A stretch of 35,061 bases of DNA, from the NCBI GenBank assembly GCA_025054525.1, contig JANWZJ010000003.1:1-35061 (forward strand), read 5' to 3'. Source of the stretch: Bacteroidia bacterium (GTDB lineage: Bacteria > Bacteroidota > Bacteroidia > SpSt-205). Below are positions 26,399 through 35,061 of this stretch, piece after piece (within the stretch, counting starts at the first letter, position 1; each line of letters opens with the position of its first letter). Position numbers and translations under genes: made by a program. The notes beneath the pieces are model-generated. The model was given only the letters and a program-made list of their open reading frames with translations. It made no database searches and was not told the origin of the DNA.

Positions 26399-28120
26399 AT
26401 GCGGGTAATAGGGCAGGTACTTTTTCCATTCTATAAGCGTTATCCGATTCTAACGGGAGCGGGACTACTTTTAGTAGCTGCCTCCGCCGCCTTAGCCTTG
26501 CTGCCAGGCTGGATGACAGGAGAAGTAGTGAATCACCTCCAACAAATACTCCCCTCCCAGAGTTTGGAAGAGGTATTTCTGCCCATTCTATTAGCACTGG
26601 GCGGGGTATGGTTGCTGGCTATCGTACGCGTATTTACGATGGTGGGCATGCGTCTCACCCTGGTCGTCGTAAGTCGCCGCATAGAACGCGACCATCGCAA
26701 AGGGCTATTTGAGCATTTGCTTCACTGGGATTGGCAAACCCTCCAGCGCTACCCCACAGGCGAACTCATGACCTACTTCACCGAAGACCTCAATCGCTTG
26801 CGAAACTTCACAGGACCAGTCATCCTGTATGGCACACATGTGTTTTTCATGGTAGCCTTTACGGGCATTCTTATGCTCTTCACCGCATGGAAGTTAGCCC
26901 TAGCTGCTCTTTTACCGCTCTGCTTGATAGTGCCTTTGAGCTATCATTTGCGAATGCAGGCACTGCTACGAGGCCATAAGCAACAAGAAGCTTTTGCTTG
27001 GCTTAGTGCGTTTTTACAGCAGGTCTATCCTTATTTGCGTCCGCTTAGAGCGATGGCAGACCCCTTGGCACTCAGCGAAGAATGGCGGCGCCGAGTAGAG
27101 AATCACGCCGAAGCCAGCCTAAGTGTAACTCGTATAGAAGCGCTCCTTCAGCCCCTTACTACACTATTTGTCGGTGTGAGCCTTACGATTGTGCTAATCT
27201 ATGGCGGACTCCAAGTCATAGAAAAAAGGCTCCCACTCGGCATAGTAGCGGCATTTAGTGTGTATGTCCTTCAGCTTATGCATCCACTGGGTTCGCTGGG
27301 GTGGCTCATGAGCATCTTACAGCAAGCCAAGGCCAGCGCCGAACGGCTCCTCCAACTCCAAGAAGCAAAGGGCATTATCACCTATCCCCCTATCAGTCGT
27401 GCCACACCCCAGCATAACGGCTGGCATTGGACGGGGGTTTATTTTGGTCATGAAGCGGGAACTTGGCTTTTTGAAAACTTCTCCGGGCATATCGCCCCCG
27501 GAGAAAAGATAGCCCTATCGCTTCCAACAGCGTCAGGTAAGACTACACTGGCGCGCTTGTTGATTCGGCAGTTAGAGCCGCAGAAGGGTGAGATTTTCTT
27601 CGGTGAAGTGCCGCTCCGAGCCCTTAGCTATGCAGACCTTCGCCGAATAATAGGATATGTACCCCAGCAACCCCTGCTTTTGAGTAGCACTATTATAGAG
27701 AACCTCCGCATAGCTGCACCCCAAGCCTCTCAGAAATCCCTCTGGCAGGCACTGGAATGGGCGGGACTTGCCGAGGAAGTAGCCGGATTACCCCAAGGGC
27801 TTCATACTCCCTTAGGCGTATGGGGGCAGCAAGTGTCAGGTGGTCAGCGCCAGCGCCTCGCTCTGGCAATAGTCCTGCTCCAACGCCCACAGGCTCTCAT
27901 TCTGGATGAAACATTCGCCCCCTTAGACTCTGAAAAAATCCGAGAAATCCTGATGCACTTACAGCATCACTTTAGCCAGGCTACGTGGCTCATTATTACC
28001 CACCGCCAAGAAGTGCGTCCTTTCGTGGAGCGATGGGAAACGGACTTTCAGACTTTTTCTACTGAGTCCCAAGAGATAGGGGCTATGTGGAGAGACAGAC
28101 GCCCCTCCGGTAGAATATGA
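26399..28120 (+). CDS. ABC transporter, fused membrane and ATPase domains
   Basis: The 573-residue half-exporter has an N-terminal transmembrane domain with about six helices (residues 1-310) and a C-terminal nucleotide-binding domain, and would work as a homodimer or heterodimer exporting lipid, peptide or drug-like substrates. The ATPase domain has a Q-loop (GYVPQQPLLL), signature VSGGQRQRLALA, Walker B with catalytic Glu (ALILDET), D-loop and H-loop (IITHR). The Walker A is odd: residues 375-382 read LPTASGKT where GPTGSGKS is usual, so the first two glycines are Leu and Ala while Gly380-Lys381 remain. It starts two bases after the glycosidase, and its last 73 bases overlap the end of the convergent Sua5-DUF488 gene. 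Confidence 0.9.
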   Translation: MRVIGQVLFPFYKRYPILTGAGLLLVAASAALALLPGWMTGEVVNHLQQILPSQSLEEVFLPILLALGGVWLLAIVRVFTMVGMRLTLVVVSRRIERDHRKGLFEHLLHWDWQTLQRYPTGELMTYFTEDLNRLRNFTGPVILYGTHVFFMVAFTGILMLFTAWKLALAALLPLCLIVPLSYHLRMQALLRGHKQQEAFAWLSAFLQQVYPYLRPLRAMADPLALSEEWRRRVENHAEASLSVTRIEALLQPLTTLFVGVSLTIVLIYGGLQVIEKRLPLGIVAAFSVYVLQLMHPLGSLGWLMSILQQAKASAERLLQLQEAKGIITYPPISRATPQHNGWHWTGVYFGHEAGTWLFENFSGHIAPGEKIALSLPTASGKTTLARLLIRQLEPQKGEIFFGEVPLRALSYADLRRIIGYVPQQPLLLSSTIIENLRIAAPQASQKSLWQALEWAGLAEEVAGLPQGLHTPLGVWGQQVSGGQRQRLALAIVLLQRPQALILDETFAPLDSEKIREILMHLQHHFSQATWLIITHRQEVRPFVERWETDFQTFSTESQEIGAMWRDRRPSGRI

Positions 28121-29370
28121 AGTACCCGAATCCCTTTTTGGCTCAGCCGGTCAGCTAATGCAAACCGATGACACCGTCTCGGCTCTCCCTCGGCGCACAT
28201 AAGCACTATTCGTTTAGAGTCTTTCAGTTGCTCTGAGAGAGTCTGCATTAGCAGTTCTTCGGCAGGCAGGTGTAGGTAAGCGACACTCGCTTTTTCTAAC
28301 CATTCTCGGAGGATAGGATAGGAAAAATGAGGCACATATCGGGAATAGGGGGCTTTTCGCACATCTATAAGTAGGCTTACCCCATACCGCGCTAAGAGAC
28401 TCAAAAATCGCTCAGCCGAGTGCGTGCTATGACCAATCGTAAGCACAAAAGGTGAAGCTGCTCTTCGCAGTCTATCTTCTACTGCTTCCCGGTGGGGGAA
28501 AGTCAGAGGTACTCGCTGCACTAAAATGAACTTCGTAGGCTCTCCTTCACATTGATGCAAAGTATCATAGAGCTTAGCAGGACGCGTAAGGAGGTGGGCA
28601 TGCGGACCACAGACAGAGGTTGGAGTAAAAGAGATTAGGGATGCTTCGGGCTCATCAGGTAGCACTTCCCATCCGTAAAAGAGGGGCTTGACCGGTGCAT
28701 AATGACGAGGGAATTGACCAGGGGCTTGCGGCGCAGAGCGGGGCGAAGGAAGAATAATCTCAGTCCCCAGAACTGCTTCTAATGCTTCCCGGCTGATAGC
28801 GCCAGGACGATAAAGTACAAACCGCCCCTCTTCTTCTCCGACGATGGTAGACTCCAAACCTGCTCGACAAGGTCCTCCATCCAGAATAAGCGGAATCTTT
28901 CCCTCAAAGTACTGCCATACATGCGAAGGTTGCGTAGGACTAATGCGGGCAAAGGGATTCGCACTCGGCGCTGCCAAAGGAAAATCTATTTCTTCTAAAA
29001 GGGCTTGGGTGAGGGGATGGGCAGGCGCCCGTAAAGCCACCCGAGGTAATCCTGCCGTAACAATAGAGGGTATTTTGCCCTCATGAGGCAAGAGAATCGT
29101 AAGAGGACCTGGCCAAAACTTCTCCATGAGCAGCCTCGCCCAGTCAGGAATGGGGATACCCAGCTTTTCTACGGCTTCTCTATTTCTTACGTGGACGATA
29201 AGTGGGTCACTGAAGGGGCGTTCCTTAAGCCGAAAGACTTGGGCGACGGTGTGGGGATTGAGCGCGTTTGCTGCCAGACCATATACTGTTTCGGTGGGGA
29301 TAGCGACGACTTCGCCGCTACGCAGTAGATGAGCGGCTTCTTTTATGTTGGAGGTGAGGCGGGTTTCCAT
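28048..29370 (-). CDS. threonylcarbamoyl-AMP synthase (Sua5) fused to DUF488
   Basis: The product has three parts. Residues of about 5-195 are a YrdC/Sua5 catalytic domain (SGEVVAIPTETVYGLAANAL, KERPFSDPLIVHV, APSANPFARISPT), which makes L-threonylcarbamoyl-AMP for the t6A37 tRNA modification. Residues of about 215-305 form the Sua5 regulatory domain, beginning with PGQFPRHYAP. Residues of about 308-425 form a DUF488 domain with TIGHST (311-316), DVRKAPYSR (336-344), CAEGEP (392-397) and CHR (400-402). The DUF488 part lacks the usual LGG insert before the CAE motif, so it is short. The frame is open to 29451, but METRLTSNIKEA at 29370 is the family N-terminus, giving 440 residues. The start overlaps cdd by 28 bases and the end overlaps the ABC exporter by 73 bases. 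Confidence 0.88.
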   Translation of the reverse strand: METRLTSNIKEAAHLLRSGEVVAIPTETVYGLAANALNPHTVAQVFRLKERPFSDPLIVHVRNREAVEKLGIPIPDWARLLMEKFWPGPLTILLPHEGKIPSIVTAGLPRVALRAPAHPLTQALLEEIDFPLAAPSANPFARISPTQPSHVWQYFEGKIPLILDGGPCRAGLESTIVGEEEGRFVLYRPGAISREALEAVLGTEIILPSPRSAPQAPGQFPRHYAPVKPLFYGWEVLPDEPEASLISFTPTSVCGPHAHLLTRPAKLYDTLHQCEGEPTKFILVQRVPLTFPHREAVEDRLRRAASPFVLTIGHSTHSAERFLSLLARYGVSLLIDVRKAPYSRYVPHFSYPILREWLEKASVAYLHLPAEELLMQTLSEQLKDSKRIVLMCAEGEPRRCHRFALADRLSQKGIRVLHILPEGRLSLHIAPISWDSVEKV

Positions 29371-29819
29371 GCAAACGCCAAAGGAAGTAAGCCTTCTGTG
29401 CCTACGAAGCGATATACAGTATCCCCCCGCCCTGCGGTGAGAATAGTCCAAGGGAAGCGGCTATGCTGCTGATATTCATGCATGACCTGCCGACAAGCAC
29501 CACAGGGCATTACAGGCATCTCTAACCGAGGGGCATAGATAGCTAAAATCCTTATCTGTGGGCTCAGACCAGCTGCCCCCACCTGAAAAAGCACAACTCG
29601 CTCTGCACATAATCCACTGGGGTAAGCCGCATTCTCTTGATTATTCCCTGTAAAAATGCGCCCATCCTCTAATACAACCGCGGCTCCTACTGGGAAGTGC
29701 GAATACGGAGCATACGCCTGCTGAGCTACTTTCTGGGCGGCTTCCAGTGCCCTCCGCTCAATCGGCAGAAGCTCGTCCCATACCACTTCCTCATAGAAAT
29801 AGCGCAATTCTCGCCACAC
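29343..29819 (-). CDS. cdd: cytidine deaminase
   Basis: The 158-residue zinc enzyme deaminates cytidine or deoxycytidine to uridine in pyrimidine salvage. The zinc and catalytic motifs are SGLCAERV (Cys and Glu) and MPCGACRQVMHEY (two Cys), with YAPYSHFPVGAA and GNNQENAAYPSGLCAE as the family pattern. The homologous Bacteroidota enzymes have a similar N-terminal extension before the YAPYS motif. The start is a GTG at 29819 preceded by a TACCTTAG promoter-like box, and the gene overlaps the Sua5-DUF488 gene by 28 bases, so the two form an operon divergent from gyrB. Confidence 0.94.
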   Translation of the reverse strand: MWRELRYFYEEVVWDELLPIERRALEAAQKVAQQAYAPYSHFPVGAAVVLEDGRIFTGNNQENAAYPSGLCAERVVLFQVGAAGLSPQIRILAIYAPRLEMPVMPCGACRQVMHEYQQHSRFPWTILTAGRGDTVYRFVGTEGLLPLAFAWKPASPPT

Positions 29820-29822
29820 CCC

Positions 29823-29830
29823 CTAAGGTA
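29823..29830 (-). promoter_or_regulatory. -7-like box of the cdd operon
   Basis: On the minus strand TACCTTAG differs at one base from TAnnTTTG and ends four bases before the cdd GTG start. It lies nine bases from the gyrB box on the other strand, within a 33-base intergenic region. Confidence 0.5.
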
Positions 29831-29831
29831 G

Positions 29832-34900
<5,069 letters not shown>

Positions 34901-35061
34901 GGGGGGGCTATCTAATTGGGGCAATTTCATAGAGGTTGGGATGGGAAAGAGGAAGGGGGGCTGGGGCCCCCCCAAAGGGGGCGGGCCCACCCCACAACCC
35001 CCCACCGGGGGCGGGTTAGGCCGGTGTTTGGGCTAACCCCCCAGCCCCACAAAATAAAGCC
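34901..35061. other. GC-rich homopolymer tail at the contig end
   Basis: The sequence changes character abruptly after the stop codon. Runs of five to seven G or C dominate (for example around 34901-34907, 34955-34975 and 35005-35012), with short inverted arms such as GGGTTAG at 35013-35019 and CTAACCC at 35033-35039. No gene is seen. The composition differs sharply from the rest of the window, which suggests an assembly or sequencing artefact at a contig end, although a GC-rich repeat cannot be excluded. Confidence 0.6.

Noticed and set aside
35013-35039. GGGTTAG / CTAACCC hairpin as a terminator of the amidohydrolase gene
   Set aside because: There is no T tract, and it lies in a low-complexity stretch that may be artefactual.

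Overview
The window looks like a chromosomal contig from a member of the Bacteroidota, possibly a thermophilic or streamlined lineage; the temperature preference is a guess. Evidence for the phylum is a Bacteroidota-type -7 promoter box (TAnnTTTG) in front of many genes, no obvious Shine-Dalgarno sequences, a GWxTD-domain protein, the alternative GlmU-like nucleotidyltransferase with its LLPxTxxRP N-terminus, a tiny THX ribosomal protein gene and a serial Sua5-type threonylcarbamoyl-AMP synthase. Coding density is very high: neighbours overlap or lie a few bases apart, and no gene-free stretch exceeds 300 bases. The largest gaps are 1927-2108, 11111-11262, 21348-21488 and the odd GC-rich tail 34901-35061. 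I see no tRNA, rRNA, CRISPR array, insertion sequence or phage gene.

Layout. Positions 1-1926 hold a 5'-truncated secreted protein and an M20 dipeptidase, closed by an intrinsic terminator (2041-2091). Positions 2109-14631 (+) run through an FKBP/SlyD-like isomerase, alanine dehydrogenase, a family 2 glycosyltransferase, LepA (EF4), a small unknown protein, a Ppx/GppA phosphatase with HD domain, two exported unknown proteins (the first resembling an inactive M16 peptidase), an unknown cytosolic protein, an FTR1 iron permease and a GWxTD protein. Positions 14598-21347 (-) hold pckA, uvrA, a glmU-like gene, the THX ribosomal protein and trpS. Positions 21489-28120 (+) form a tight run: Lrp/AsnC regulator, rsmI, lnt, an inositol-monophosphatase-family gene, a GH1 beta-glycosidase and an ABC exporter. 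Positions 28048-29819 (-) hold cytidine deaminase and a Sua5-DUF488 fusion. Positions 29853-34900 (+) hold gyrB and a large exported tandem amidohydrolase.

Most content is core metabolism and information processing (translation: lepA, trpS, THX, rsmI, Sua5; DNA: gyrB, uvrA; gluconeogenesis: pckA; lipoprotein maturation: lnt). There is no obvious defence or mobile island. The most interesting signals are a recurrent promoter architecture with the TAnnTTTG box ending only 5-9 bases before the start codon, implying leaderless or nearly leaderless mRNAs for lepA, the THX gene, pckA, ftr1, gyrB, cdd and others; a three-domain Sua5-DUF488 protein; an ABC exporter with two P-loop glycines replaced; a pair of exported orphan proteins; and an amidohydrolase whose N-terminal half has lost its metal site.
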